64,000 bases of DNA from Canibacter zhuwentaonis (GCF_018531145.1 NZ_JAHDSZ010000005.1:53351-117350), one strand, 5' to 3'; numbered from the stretch's first letter, positions 43,842 through 55,169 are shown. Notes: a model not told the origin generated them from the letters alone. Made by a program: numbers and translations.

Positions 43842-45098
43842 ATGATGTTTGGAAAAATATTTCGCACAGTCGGTGCAAATCTTAATAGCAGTTCTAAACT
43901 AACGGAGAGCGAGCTTGCTGAACACCCGGATATTAAACGGGTCGATATGTCGCGCCTTGACAGTGATACACGTGAAATGTATCGCGAAGCGCGCGATCTA
44001 TCAGAAGAACACTCTGAACTGATTGCCAAATACGGCGACGGCAGCAGCAGTGTTAAAGTTCGTAACCCCTTCAAAATCGGTCTAATAGCCGCTATGGGCG
44101 TTTTGGTAACGCTCGCAGCGTCATCACTTTTGCAGCAGGCCAGCAGTGTTATCGTTTACGTTGTTGGTGCCTTGTTTATTGCGCTGGGGCTTGATCCGCT
44201 GGTGCGAATGCTGGAGCGTCGCGGTGTGAAGCGCGGTCTCGGCGTAGCGATTGTGTTCCTGGGGCTTTTTGCTATTATCGGTGGTATTTTTGCGATTGTG
44301 ATCCCGGTTATTATTAAAGAGGTTAGTAACCTGGTCGAGCAGGCACCAACCTACTACAACAACCTGGTGCGCGAGTCGTGGTTTATGAACCTTGATCGCG
44401 CTGCTAGTAAGTTCTTCGACCTTGAAGAGATTGTTGGAATGGGTCGCGACTACATCGCAAACCCTGGCAATATCAGCTCTTTTGCGAACGGTGCTTTGCA
44501 GGTTGGTCTGGGTATCGCATCCGCTATCACCGCAACTATGATTGTGCTGATTTTGAGCCTTTACTTTCTGGCTTCTATGCGCAGCATTAAGCGCGGATTC
44601 TACTCGCTAGTGCCAAAAACCAGCCGCGCGCGTGTTATCGACATCACCGAGCAGGTTTCCGACTCGGTTGGTGGATATATCGCAGGTCAGGCAACAATTG
44701 CGTTCACCAACGCGGTGCTCGGCTTCATTATGATGACGATTGTTGGTGTGCCGTTTGCGGTGCTCGTTGCAGTTGGCGTGTTCTTCCTGGCGCTAATCCC
44801 GCTCGTTGGTGCGCTTACCGCAACCGTGCTGGTGGTTATTGTGGCGTTCTTCAACTCGCCTATGACCGCGCTAATTGCCGGAGTCTACTACCTGATTTAT
44901 ATGCAGCTTGAGGCATACGTACTCACGCCGCGCATTATGAATAAGGCGGTTGATATTCCGGGCGCAATGGTTGTTGTTGGTGTGCTCACCGGCGGCACCC
45001 TGTTCGGTGTGCTGGGCGCGCTGATGGCCATCCCTGTGACCGCGAGCATTATGATGATCGTGAAACAGGTTTGGATTCCGATTCAAGACAAGCGCTAG
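43842..45098 (+). CDS. AI-2E family transporter (PerM/YdiK type)
   Basis: 418 aa integral membrane protein with about eight helices, starting near residue 78 after a polar, charged N-terminal domain. Typical segments are VIVYVVGALFIALGLDPLVRMLERRGVKRGLGV and the C-terminal PLVGALTATVLVVIVAF, YVLTPRIMNKAVDIPGAMVVVGVLTGGTLFGVLGALMAIP. Members export small molecules or ions, and the old AI-2 name is not evidence of substrate. GATAAT at 43826-43831 would give a very short leader; no Shine-Dalgarno. Confidence 0.88.
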   Translation: MMFGKIFRTVGANLNSSSKLTESELAEHPDIKRVDMSRLDSDTREMYREARDLSEEHSELIAKYGDGSSSVKVRNPFKIGLIAAMGVLVTLAASSLLQQASSVIVYVVGALFIALGLDPLVRMLERRGVKRGLGVAIVFLGLFAIIGGIFAIVIPVIIKEVSNLVEQAPTYYNNLVRESWFMNLDRAASKFFDLEEIVGMGRDYIANPGNISSFANGALQVGLGIASAITATMIVLILSLYFLASMRSIKRGFYSLVPKTSRARVIDITEQVSDSVGGYIAGQATIAFTNAVLGFIMMTIVGVPFAVLVAVGVFFLALIPLVGALTATVLVVIVAFFNSPMTALIAGVYYLIYMQLEAYVLTPRIMNKAVDIPGAMVVVGVLTGGTLFGVLGALMAIPVTASIMMIVKQVWIPIQDKR

Positions 45099-45129
45099 CG
45101 TGCAAAATAGGCGACCAGACTGGCGGTGG

Positions 45130-46796
<1,667 letters not shown>

Positions 46797-46803
46797 GCGA
46801 ACG

Positions 46804-47775
46804 GTGGCAGAGCTGGCGGATCATAAGATAACCTCAACAACGGCGCGGGCACTTAAAAAGTTTCTGCAGTATCTTGAATTTGAGCGCGGTTTAAGTGAAA
46901 ACACTCAGCTCGCGTACCGGCAGGACATTAATATTTATGCCAAGTTTTTAGCGACCCGGCAAATTGCCGAGATAACCACGGTTACGCGCCAAAATATCAC
47001 TGATTTTGTACAGTTTTTAAGCGAGTCGGGCGCCAGCCGCACGAGCATTGCCAGGCGAATTGCGGCGGTGCGTCTGCTGCACGAGTATTTACAGCAGGCG
47101 GGGTTGAGCGCCGGCAATCCGGCGGATCTTATAAAACCCCCAAAACAGCGGCAGTATCTGCCACGGGTGCTAGCTATTTCCGAGGTTACCGCGCTCTTAG
47201 ACGCGGTCGGGGCGGATGCGCCTGACGCAACCCCTCTGCAATTGCGGGATAGGGCGCTGCTTGAGCTGCTGTACGCGAGCGGAATGCGGGTTTCTGAGGC
47301 GGTTAAAATTGACATGGACGATCTCTACGACAGCGCCGGACAGGTGGCAGAGCCGCTGCGCGCGGGCGGGTTTATCCGCGTGCGAGGCAAAGGTGGTAAG
47401 CAGCGGCTGGTGCCGTTTGGGCGTTACGCGGGGGAGGCGCTAGAGCGCTACCTGGTGCGCGCCCGTCCGGGGTATGCTGCCCTGGGAAAGGAATCCGCCG
47501 CGCTTTTTCTCGGACCGCGCGGGGCGCGTGTGAGCCGCCAAACCGCTTGGCTGGTGATTAAGGCCGCTGCCCAGCGTGCGAAAATAACCGCAGAGGTGTC
47601 GCCGCACACGCTCCGGCATTCTTTTGCAACGCACCTGTTGAACGGGGGAGCGGACGTGCGCAGCGTGCAAGAGCTGCTCGGGCACGCATCCGTTGTCACA
47701 ACCCAGATTTACACGCACGTTACCTCTAACGTGCTGCGCGAGCACTACATGAGCGCGCATCCGCGGGCTAAATAG
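46804..47775 (+). CDS. xerD: Tyrosine recombinase XerD
   Basis: Resolves chromosome dimers at dif with a XerC partner. 323 aa. An N-terminal SAM-like core-binding domain ([24 protein letters not shown]) precedes the catalytic domain with Arg in [32 protein letters not shown] (H-x-x-R), [15 protein letters not shown] with the nucleophile Tyr. GTG start 7 bases after pyrG. Its stop is only 4 bases from the stop of the convergent Ig-like gene, and there is no room for a terminator. Confidence 0.94.
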   Translation: MAELADHKITSTTARALKKFLQYLEFERGLSENTQLAYRQDINIYAKFLATRQIAEITTVTRQNITDFVQFLSESGASRTSIARRIAAVRLLHEYLQQAGLSAGNPADLIKPPKQRQYLPRVLAISEVTALLDAVGADAPDATPLQLRDRALLELLYASGMRVSEAVKIDMDDLYDSAGQVAEPLRAGGFIRVRGKGGKQRLVPFGRYAGEALERYLVRARPGYAALGKESAALFLGPRGARVSRQTAWLVIKAAAQRAKITAEVSPHTLRHSFATHLLNGGADVRSVQELLGHASVVTTQIYTHVTSNVLREHYMSAHPRAK

Positions 47776-47779
47776 GGGG

Positions 47780-49126
47780 TTAGCGGCACCAGTCGGCAGT
47801 TACGCCAGGCGCACTAAAAAGTGTTTTGCCCGTGGCTAGCTCGATCACGCTCAGCTGTGATTGGGAGTTGGCGGCAGTTACGCGGGCGAGCGCAAACTGC
47901 TCGTTTGCGCTCACACAAACACCGGTTATTTTACTGCTTTCGGCCGCCGGTTCATACAGTGAAGCGCCGTTATATAACAGGCTATTATCCCGGATGCTGA
48001 GCACGCCATCAAAAACGGTTTTGGAGGTGGGCAAAGGGAACATTACATCCGCTACGCTTTCTGGCTGCTCGGTGAACATTTCTGCCGTATTCATTTTTGC
48101 CAGTAATTGTGCGACCTGCTCCGCGCTTATTTGGGTGGCGGCACCGTTTAACGGCACACGATAGTAGCTGCCCGACTCGGTTTGTAGCACTGCCTCACTG
48201 CTGCCCGGAATAAAAGCCCAGGCGGTTACGGCGAGTTCGTTGCCCGCTTCGTCGCGCACACTGCGCACCGTGTCGGGATCTATTTTGCTAACTGGGTACA
48301 GGTGTAAATTATCGCTGACTCCGTTGAAAAACTTGATTCCCAGCAGCGCCCCGTCGTCGCTAAACGCGAGGGCACGGCGCTGCTGCGTGGGAGTTTGGGG
48401 GATTATTGTCTGCTCTGCGGGGATGTGCGCGGCGCGCTCTGGGGTGCGACCTGCCGGATTGTCAGTGGCAGCAGCTGCCGCACCGTCTGCGCGAGCGGTC
48501 GCACTGCCTATCCGCTGCACAAGAAAATCCATTGCCCGCGCGTTGTTCTGCTTCGTGACCGCTAGCCAGTCGCCACCGCGCGCAAAATCCGTTATCCGTG
48601 CGCCCTCAAAAAGCTCGATGCCGCTCGCCGTGCTGTTGCCGTTTTTGGGGTTGGTAATTGATCCGCTCGCTGCCACGCGGTAGGCAATTATTTTGTCCTG
48701 CGCGGTTGTTTGTGTTTCGGCGGGGCGCGGCTTCAAAACCGTCAGATCCAGCGGATCGGTCGTAAACTCGCCAGTAATCGCGCGGCTCGTGCCGGTTGTT
48801 GCGGATGTAACAGCGGTTTCGGCCCGATATGTGACACCCGCCAACAGAGGTCTGGCGAAAGTTAAGATTAGTTTATTTTCTGTCACCGAGGCGGTTATAT
48901 CGGCGGCGGGTGTGAGCTTGATCTCACCGAGATTATCGGCGTTAATACTCTGGTTGAAGGCGAGCGCAACGCGCTGTTGCGGCAGGGCGGTTGCGAGGTT
49001 TGAGTTGAGTGTGATTTCTCGCAGTTTTGGACCCGACTGCAGGCTCACAAGTGCCAGCGCAATAACCGTGAACAGCAGAACCAAAACTACCGCACCCGAG
49101 GTGATTTGAAAAGTTCTGTCGCGCAC
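47780..49126 (-). CDS. Membrane-anchored Ig-like/beta-propeller-like protein
   Basis: 448 aa, extracytoplasmic with one N-terminal membrane helix (ITSGAVVLVLLFTVIALALVSL). Residues about 35-120 resemble a bacterial Ig-like fold (LPQQRVALAFNQSINADNLGEIKLTPA, YRAETAVTSATTGTSRAITGEFTTDP). The rest is beta-rich with short repeats such as WLAVTKQNNARAMD and ALAFSDDGALLGIK, suggestive of a propeller. No catalytic motif seen. Last gene of the permease/TIGR03943 unit: its GTG start lies directly after the upstream stop. Function unknown. Confidence 0.65.
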   Translation of the reverse strand: MRDRTFQITSGAVVLVLLFTVIALALVSLQSGPKLREITLNSNLATALPQQRVALAFNQSINADNLGEIKLTPAADITASVTENKLILTFARPLLAGVTYRAETAVTSATTGTSRAITGEFTTDPLDLTVLKPRPAETQTTAQDKIIAYRVAASGSITNPKNGNSTASGIELFEGARITDFARGGDWLAVTKQNNARAMDFLVQRIGSATARADGAAAAATDNPAGRTPERAAHIPAEQTIIPQTPTQQRRALAFSDDGALLGIKFFNGVSDNLHLYPVSKIDPDTVRSVRDEAGNELAVTAWAFIPGSSEAVLQTESGSYYRVPLNGAATQISAEQVAQLLAKMNTAEMFTEQPESVADVMFPLPTSKTVFDGVLSIRDNSLLYNGASLYEPAAESSKITGVCVSANEQFALARVTAANSQSQLSVIELATGKTLFSAPGVTADWCR

Positions 49127-49855
49127 CTAGTTCACCGCCAAATACGGGTTTTGCGGCGCTTGCACAGGCTCAATGCTGGTGCTGTGCAGCAGCGTTGTAG
49201 TTAGCGCGGTCGCGTTCGGGTTGTTGATAAAAAATCCGGTCACTCGCACCCACTGCCCGGGTTGGTAGGTCGTCTGCCAGTTGGGCATATAGACGGGCAC
49301 GCTCAGAGCCTGCGCGTCAACAACGCAACAGGTTACAGAATACCTGCTCACGCGCATAATTTGCGGATTACGATCGTCGGCGGCGACAAATCCGGTCACA
49401 TCGACTGCCTGCCCTGAGAGCTCGCTCGCCGCGATGCCGCCAGCGAGCGTGTTTGCCCAGTCGGCAATGCTACGACTGGCGCTGTCGCCGTTTGCGGAGG
49501 AAATGGCGGATGATTTGCCCGCAGCGCCGATTTTGGTGCCGGTGCTGGCGCGTTCTGCGGAGAGTGACGCCGGAGGTAACAGCACGAGCGGAATTAAGAT
49601 TAGTGCCGCGATAACGCCAGCTACGCGACCGAGGAGGCTGCGCGGCGGGCTGGTTGTGATGCCGTCGCAGGTAGCGATCCGCGCAAACTCGCTGCCGAGC
49701 ATAATTAACAGTGCGATAATTGCGGCAAGCAGCGTGAAAACGGTGTAGCGCGGATGCACGTAAAGGGTTAGTTTGCCCGTGACGATAAGCGCGAGAGCGC
49801 AGATGCACGCTGCCAGCGCGAGTAGTTTACCGAGTAATTGTGGTTTCTTAAACAA
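49127..49855 (-). CDS. TIGR03943/DUF1980-type membrane protein
   Basis: 242 aa. Three N-terminal membrane helices (GKLLALAACICALALIVTG, YTVFTLLAAIIALLIML, VAGVIAALILIPLVLLP) and a C-terminal extracytoplasmic domain with VDVTGFVAADDRNPQIMRVSRYSVTCCVVDAQALSVP and WVRVTGFF, the typical pattern of the family encoded next to COG0701 permeases. The CC pair in the conserved block could bind metal. It overlaps the permease gene by 8 bases, so the two products probably act together. Confidence 0.82.
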   Translation of the reverse strand: MFKKPQLLGKLLALAACICALALIVTGKLTLYVHPRYTVFTLLAAIIALLIMLGSEFARIATCDGITTSPPRSLLGRVAGVIAALILIPLVLLPPASLSAERASTGTKIGAAGKSSAISSANGDSASRSIADWANTLAGGIAASELSGQAVDVTGFVAADDRNPQIMRVSRYSVTCCVVDAQALSVPVYMPNWQTTYQPGQWVRVTGFFINNPNATALTTTLLHSTSIEPVQAPQNPYLAVN

Positions 49856-51158
49856 TTAGGTTCACCGCCAATCCGATCGTAACGGTCGCCAGCAGGGCGA
49901 GCGCCGTTATTAGCAGCAGCGTTTTAACAGCGAATGTTGTGCGCAACAGTAGCAGCATTTTAATGTCGATAATCGCGCCGAAAATTAAGAACGCCGCGAT
50001 CGAGCCGGGCAAAAATGTGCCGCTAAAACTGAGCATAAAAAACGCGTCAACGGTTGAGCAGATTGAAACCACGGCCGCCAGTCCGGTGAGCGCGAGCACG
50101 CTAAACAGCGGATGCTGCCCCAGCGACGTGAGCAGCTCCGCGGGGGACGCAGTTTGCAGCAGCCCCGCCAAAATACTGCCGAGTGCGAGCGCGGGCATCA
50201 GCAGCGTGAGTTCGGCCGTGAAACTCGTCATGGCGCGGTGATATTTCGGGGCGGATGCGCTGGCGCAAGTGTCGTGCTGGTGTGCGTGTGCGATGTTGTC
50301 GTATTCGTGCGTTGTGCTGTTAAGTGTTGCGCTGATGCCGGATGCCGAGGTGCCAGGCGTCGCAGTGTGAGCGCGCATAGTGCCTGAAATTACTGCGCTG
50401 CCAGCAGCACCCACAGGCTCTGAATTTGCTAGATCCTCAGCAAACCCGGGGTGCAGCAGCGCTTTTTGATCAGAGTGCTTAGAGAACACGTAGCCGATTA
50501 AATTGGCGATAATAAATCCGCCGGCAATGCGTGCAACTAAAATACCATCTTGCCAGCCGAAAGCGAAGTATGTTGTCGCAATTGTGACGGGGTTTAAGAG
50601 CGGAGCCGCCAGCACAAAGGTTATTGCCTCCGCCGAGGTGAGTCCGCGTTTTAGCAGACCTCTGCCAAGCGGCACGTTGCCGCACTCGCACACGGGCATA
50701 AGAACCCCCAGCAGCGAGAGAACCGCGCGGCGCATAAAACTGTTGCGCGGCAGAACTTTTAAGAGAATCTGCTGCGGCACCCAGAATTGCACAGCAACCG
50801 CGATTAGTGTGCCGAGCACAACGAACGGGAAAGCCTCAATAAATACGCTAACGGCGAGAGTTCCCGCGTCGCGAAACTGCCACGGCACGAGCTCTGCGGG
50901 TAGCAAGGTTGTGAGCAGGCGCAGCAGGGCGATTATTGCAACCGTGGCGCAAACAGCTTTTATGGCGGATTGGTAACCGCGCCCGCGCCTGTGCTTAGAC
51001 GCGTACTCGTGGCTGTGTTCGTGTTTGGAATCGCGTTCTTGCTCAGAACAGCGGATGCGCCCGTGGCTGTGCCCGCACTCACGCTCACGCTCACGTTCGC
51101 ATTCACTCCCGCGACTGTTGCCGGTGGTGTGCTGACGGGATGCGGGCGCTGTGGACAT
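49848..51158 (-). CDS. COG0701/DUF318 permease with His/Cys-rich segments
   Basis: 436 aa with about eight helices. The family signature LLGVLMPVCECGNVPLGRGLLKRG lies near residues 148-171, and LLNPVTIATTYFAFGW follows. Relatives export arsenicals or metals. Two non-conserved hydrophilic stretches are rich in His, Cys, Glu and Arg: the N-terminus (CGHSHGR, HEHSHEYASKH) and a central loop (HEYDNIAHAHQHDTC), which could sense or buffer a metal. The gene is divergent from parA with 98 bases between them. Confidence 0.85.
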   Translation of the reverse strand: MSTAPASRQHTTGNSRGSECERERERECGHSHGRIRCSEQERDSKHEHSHEYASKHRRGRGYQSAIKAVCATVAIIALLRLLTTLLPAELVPWQFRDAGTLAVSVFIEAFPFVVLGTLIAVAVQFWVPQQILLKVLPRNSFMRRAVLSLLGVLMPVCECGNVPLGRGLLKRGLTSAEAITFVLAAPLLNPVTIATTYFAFGWQDGILVARIAGGFIIANLIGYVFSKHSDQKALLHPGFAEDLANSEPVGAAGSAVISGTMRAHTATPGTSASGISATLNSTTHEYDNIAHAHQHDTCASASAPKYHRAMTSFTAELTLLMPALALGSILAGLLQTASPAELLTSLGQHPLFSVLALTGLAAVVSICSTVDAFFMLSFSGTFLPGSIAAFLIFGAIIDIKMLLLLRTTFAVKTLLLITALALLATVTIGLAVNLIV

Positions 51159-51256
51159 ACCAGATACTTTACTCGTTGTCGGTTAGAAGAAATTGAGAAG
51201 CGATACGGGTTTAAGCGGTATTATTGCAGGTGATTATATCCGGAAAGGATTCTTTA

Positions 51257-52108
51257 GTGGCAGAACCAAAAAAAAGCGCTGCCGCCAGGTGTGGTACAAA
51301 AACATTTGCGGCTCCGGCTAAACCAACAACTCACGGGCCGGCGCGCATTATTTCGATGTGCAACCAGAAAGGCGGGGTTGGTAAAACAACAACCTCAATT
51401 AACCTTGGTGCGGCGCTGGCAAGCTATGGGCGGCGCGTGCTCGCGGTGGATTTCGATCCGCAAGGAGGGCTTTCTGCCGGGCTGGGCGTGAAGACTTATG
51501 ACGTGCCCACAATCTACGAGCTGATGATGGGTGCGATCAAAGACCCGCGCGAGGCGATTGTGTGCACGAGCACACCCGGGCTTGACGTGATTCCCGCTAA
51601 TATTGACCTGTCTGCTGCCGAAATTCACCTGATTAACGAGGTTGCGCGCGAGCAGATTCTCGCGGGTATTCTGCGCAAAGTTGTTAACGAGTATGACGTA
51701 ATTATTGTTGACTGCCAGCCCTCGCTGGGGCTGCTCGCGGTTAACGCGCTGACTGCGAGTCACGGGGTGCTGATTCCGCTGCCGTGTGAGTTTCTGCCGT
51801 TGCGCGGGGTTGCGCTGCTGATTGAAACGATCGAAAAAATAAAAGACAGAATTAATCCGCAGCTCACGCTCGACGGGCTTATTATTACGATGTACGACTC
51901 GCGCACGCTGCACACCCGAGAAGTTTTGGAGCGACTCAAAGAGAACTTCGGCGACAAGGTTTTTGACTCGGTAATTGCGCGCACTGTGCGGATTCCGGAC
52001 GCCTCTGTTGCGGGCAAGCCCATTGTTGTATACGCGCCCACCAATGCGGCGGCAGAAGCGCATATGCGCCTGGCGCGTGAGCTGGTTGCGCGCGGAATTG
52101 TTGCGTAA
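51257..52108 (+). CDS. parA: ParA-family chromosome partitioning ATPase (Soj-like)
   Basis: 283 aa. Deviant Walker A motif CNQKGGVGKTTTSINLGAAL near residues 36-55, Walker A' region LAVDFDPQGGLSAGLG, and Walker B VIIVDCQPSLGLLAVNAL. This is the second, xerD-linked ParA of actinobacteria, which normally begins the parA-scpA-scpB-rluB cluster. Start GTG 51257 follows GGAAAGGATTC; the 11-codon upstream extension crosses that ribosome site. No parB is adjacent. Confidence 0.9.
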   Translation: MAEPKKSAAARCGTKTFAAPAKPTTHGPARIISMCNQKGGVGKTTTSINLGAALASYGRRVLAVDFDPQGGLSAGLGVKTYDVPTIYELMMGAIKDPREAIVCTSTPGLDVIPANIDLSAAEIHLINEVAREQILAGILRKVVNEYDVIIVDCQPSLGLLAVNALTASHGVLIPLPCEFLPLRGVALLIETIEKIKDRINPQLTLDGLIITMYDSRTLHTREVLERLKENFGDKVFDSVIARTVRIPDASVAGKPIVVYAPTNAAAEAHMRLARELVARGIVA

Positions 52109-52172
52109 CTGGTCGCCCGCGGTTGATTTTTGCGCTAGTTTTAGAGGTTTACGAGGTTAGAGGAAATAGTTT

Positions 52173-53339
52173 TTGAGCAGTTCTAAAAAGGCAGCACCGG
52201 TTATTGTTGAGCTCAGCGCCGCTGAACTTGACAATATGCCAGGGCACGGTGACGCTGGCGATTTGAGCCGCGCCGTCAGCAGTGCGGGGCGAAGCGGTGT
52301 TTCTGATCTCGTCGGTGTCGGTGCCGCTGCAGATCAGGGCGGTGGTTTGACAGCGAGCGAGGGCGTCCGCTTACAAAAAGCACTTGCGGGAGCGGGGGTT
52401 GCTTCGCGCCGCGCGTGCGAAAGCTTGATTGTCCGGGGCAAAGTGCGCGTAAACGGTGAAATCGTGTGCGAACTCGGCACTAGAATTAACCCTGCGCAAG
52501 ATGAAATCAGAGTTAACGGCATTATCGTGCAGCTTGATGTAACAAAACGATATTTTATTCTCAACAAGCCGCGCGGTATTGTTGCAACAATGGCAGACGA
52601 GCAGGGACGCCCGGATCTAACCGAGTTCACCGCAGCTTTTGAAGAGCGGATATACAACGTGGGCAGGCTCGACACCGACACCTCCGGACTGTTGATTCTC
52701 ACAAACGACGGCGAACTTGCGCACGCGCTCGCGCATCCGCGATTTGGCGTGGAAAAAACCTATGTTGCAAAAGTGCGCGGCAGGGTTGCTCCGGCAACCG
52801 TGCAGCTGTTAAAATCGGGAATTGAGCTTGCAGACGGCGAAATAGCAGCTGATAGTGCGAAAGTTTTGCCGGGCTTAACAAGTGATTACTCGCTGCTTGA
52901 AATAACCTTGCACTCGGGGCGCAACAGGATTGTGCGCAGAATGCTCGCCGCAGTGGGGCATCCCGTTGTGGAGCTGGTTCGCAGGCAATTTGGTCCGCTG
53001 CACCTTGGCAACCTCGCAATCGGGCAAATGCGCGAGCTGAGTGAGGCTGAGCGGGGTGTGCTGCTAACACTTGCCGCGGGCAGTGTTAAAGGCGCTCCGA
53101 AGCGCAAAATCAGCGCGGGCAGACCGGGTGACGGCGTGGGCGCGGGGTGTGTCCGTGCGGGTAGGCAGGGCGGCGGATCTCGCGCGAGCCGGCAGCACGG
53201 TGGCGCGGATCGGCCCCGCACAGGGGGTAGGAGCGGCGGTGCCCGCATAAGAAGTCAGCACAACAGCGCTCGCGCAGGCGGTAAAAATAGCGGCGCTCGT
53301 GCAAGCGGAAAACCAGCTGACGGAGGTAACAGATCGTGA
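52173..53339 (+). CDS. rluB: Pseudouridine synthase, RluB-type
   Basis: 388 aa. S4 RNA-binding domain at about residues 65-120 (RLQKALAGAGVASRRACESLIVRGKVRVNGEIV), then the RsuA/RluB catalytic domain with the Asp in VGRLDTDTSGLLILTNDGELAH, GVEKTYVAKVRGRV and GRNRIVRRMLAAVGHPV. It would modify 23S rRNA. The C-terminal 80 residues are a basic Arg/Gly/Ser/Ala-rich tail. TTG start preceded by AGAGGAAA. In related genomes scpA and scpB stand between parA and this gene; they are missing. Confidence 0.92.
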   Translation: MSSSKKAAPVIVELSAAELDNMPGHGDAGDLSRAVSSAGRSGVSDLVGVGAAADQGGGLTASEGVRLQKALAGAGVASRRACESLIVRGKVRVNGEIVCELGTRINPAQDEIRVNGIIVQLDVTKRYFILNKPRGIVATMADEQGRPDLTEFTAAFEERIYNVGRLDTDTSGLLILTNDGELAHALAHPRFGVEKTYVAKVRGRVAPATVQLLKSGIELADGEIAADSAKVLPGLTSDYSLLEITLHSGRNRIVRRMLAAVGHPVVELVRRQFGPLHLGNLAIGQMRELSEAERGVLLTLAAGSVKGAPKRKISAGRPGDGVGAGCVRAGRQGGGSRASRQHGGADRPRTGGRSGGARIRSQHNSARAGGKNSGARASGKPADGGNRS

Positions 53340-54415
53340 ACAAGCAGTTTTCCGGGGTTGTGCACATTGTTGGCGCGGGGCTTTTGGGTGCGAGCATCGG
53401 GCTGGCACTCACAGTAAAAAACACTAGGGTAACGCTCGCCGACGTATCGCCAACAGCACTCGCGCTGGCTGCAGATTACGGCGCGGGCACGCCGCGGCGG
53501 GATGGCGATCCGCTACCACAGCTGGTGGTTGTCGCAACCCCGCCAGAGTACACCGCAGAGGCGGTGCTGGTCGCGCTGCGCGAGTTTCCCGAGGCGATTG
53601 TGAGCGATGTTGCGAGTGTGAAGCAGCTGCCGCTTGCGCAGTTGCGTGCTGCGGGAGCCGATCTTGCACGGTATATCGGCTCGCATCCGATGGCAGGGCG
53701 GGAGCGGGGCGGGGCGATCCGCGCCCGGGCCGATTTATTTACGGCGCGCCCTTGGGTTGTTTGCGCGCACGAGCTGGCTGCTGCGAGCGCACTGCGGCTC
53801 GTTGAATCGCTGGCGTTAACGCTCGGCGCGGTGCCTGTGCGGTGGGATCCGGCAGCTCACGACAGCGCGGTCGCCGCGGTGTCGCACCTGCCGCAGATTA
53901 TAGCGAGCCTAACCGCGGCGCAGCTTTTGGATGTGCCGCGCGAAAATTTGCAGCTGGCAGGGCAGGGCTTGCGTGATACTGTGCGGATCGCGAGCGGGGA
54001 TCCGCTTTTGTGGACACAGATTTTAACCGCCAACAGCGAGCCTATTGTGGCGCTGCTGGAGGGCGTGCAGCGTGATTTGGCGGGGCTTCTGGACGCGTTG
54101 CGTGATCCTGAAGCGCGCGGGGCGCGGCGGCAAATTGCAACCCTGCTTGCCGCGGGTGGCGACGGGGCGAGCAGAATCCCGGGCAAACACGGCACCAGTA
54201 ACACTTTTGAGCAGCTCACCGTGATTATAGACGACCGCCCGGGCCAGCTGGCGCAGCTTTTCACCGATCTCGAGGAGCTAGAAATCAACATGGAGGATAT
54301 GCGGCTCGAGCACTCGCCGGGCGCGCAAATCGGGTTTATTGAAATTTGTGTGCTGCCGGAGGCTAAAGAGCGCGCGGTTGCGGGGCTCACTGAGAGATCC
54401 TGGCGGATCGTATAG
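53336..54415 (+). CDS. tyrA: Prephenate dehydrogenase with ACT domain
   Basis: Oxidatively decarboxylates prephenate to 4-hydroxyphenylpyruvate for tyrosine synthesis. 359 aa. N-terminal NAD(P) fold with VVHIVGAGLLGASIGLAL, active-site region IGSHPMAGRERGGAIRARADLF, and helical domain with AVAAVSHLPQIIA. From about residue 285 a C-terminal ACT domain (LTVIIDDRPGQLAQLFTDLEELEINMEDMRLEHSPG) suggests allosteric control by an amino acid. The GTG start overlaps the rluB stop. Confidence 0.93.
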   Translation: MNKQFSGVVHIVGAGLLGASIGLALTVKNTRVTLADVSPTALALAADYGAGTPRRDGDPLPQLVVVATPPEYTAEAVLVALREFPEAIVSDVASVKQLPLAQLRAAGADLARYIGSHPMAGRERGGAIRARADLFTARPWVVCAHELAAASALRLVESLALTLGAVPVRWDPAAHDSAVAAVSHLPQIIASLTAAQLLDVPRENLQLAGQGLRDTVRIASGDPLLWTQILTANSEPIVALLEGVQRDLAGLLDALRDPEARGARRQIATLLAAGGDGASRIPGKHGTSNTFEQLTVIIDDRPGQLAQLFTDLEELEINMEDMRLEHSPGAQIGFIEICVLPEAKERAVAGLTERSWRIV

Positions 54416-54428
54416 GCGGGAAAAATAG

Positions 54429-55169
54429 ATGACAGACCGCATTAACGAAAAAAATACCGCGCAAAACGCCGCAAAACCGGAGCTAAAAAAGCTTGCACCG
54501 GGAGCAGAGACTGTGCTGGTGGCAATTGACGGACCCGCGGGGAGCGGTAAATCTAGCGTGGCTAAGGCATCCGCTGTCCTGCTCGGATACGGCACACTCG
54601 ACACCGGAGCTGCCTACCGCGCGCTCACCCTGCATTTAATGCAACAGGGCGTTGATGCCGTGTGCGAAGCGGCGGTGCTGGAGGCGCTCGCTGCGGTCGA
54701 GATTGACCTGCCGTTTGCCGCCACCTACCCTGTGCGGCTCAACGGCACTGACGTGAGCGCGCAAATTCGCACCGCCGAGGTGACCTCGCGGGTGTCTAAA
54801 ATAACAGGATATGCGAGCGTGCGCGCGGCGCTTAACGAGCGGTTCCGGCGGCGGGTGGCGACTAGCCAGATCGCCGGGGTTGTTATAGAGGGGCGTGATA
54901 TTACGAGCGTTGTCGCGCCCGATGCACCGGTGCGTATTATTTTAACGGCGGATGCGGCTGTGCGCGCGGCGCGGCGCCAGGGCGAACTGTCGCACTTGTC
55001 GGTTGCGCAGGTGCAAGCGGATCTGCTTGTGCGCGATGCGAAAGATATGCAGAACGTGGATTTTATGAATCCGCTGCCCGGGGTAGAGCTGATTGACACG
55101 AGCGAAATGAACTTTGCGCAGGCAGTCGCAGCGGTTGTGCAGTGCGTGCGAGCTAAGCTTGCGGGCTAG
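54429..55169 (+). CDS. cmk: Cytidylate kinase
   Basis: Phosphorylates CMP and dCMP. 246 aa. P-loop VAIDGPAGSGKSSVAKASA at about residues 34-52, LDTGAAYRALTLHLMQQGVD, VVIEGRDITSVVAPDAPVRIILTAD and the C-terminal basic RDAKDM region. The N-terminal 30 residues are a polar extension. It follows tyrA by 13 bases and precedes der in the usual order; the 202 bases to der contain no gene I can support. Confidence 0.95.
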   Translation: MTDRINEKNTAQNAAKPELKKLAPGAETVLVAIDGPAGSGKSSVAKASAVLLGYGTLDTGAAYRALTLHLMQQGVDAVCEAAVLEALAAVEIDLPFAATYPVRLNGTDVSAQIRTAEVTSRVSKITGYASVRAALNERFRRRVATSQIAGVVIEGRDITSVVAPDAPVRIILTADAAVRAARRQGELSHLSVAQVQADLLVRDAKDMQNVDFMNPLPGVELIDTSEMNFAQAVAAVVQCVRAKLAG

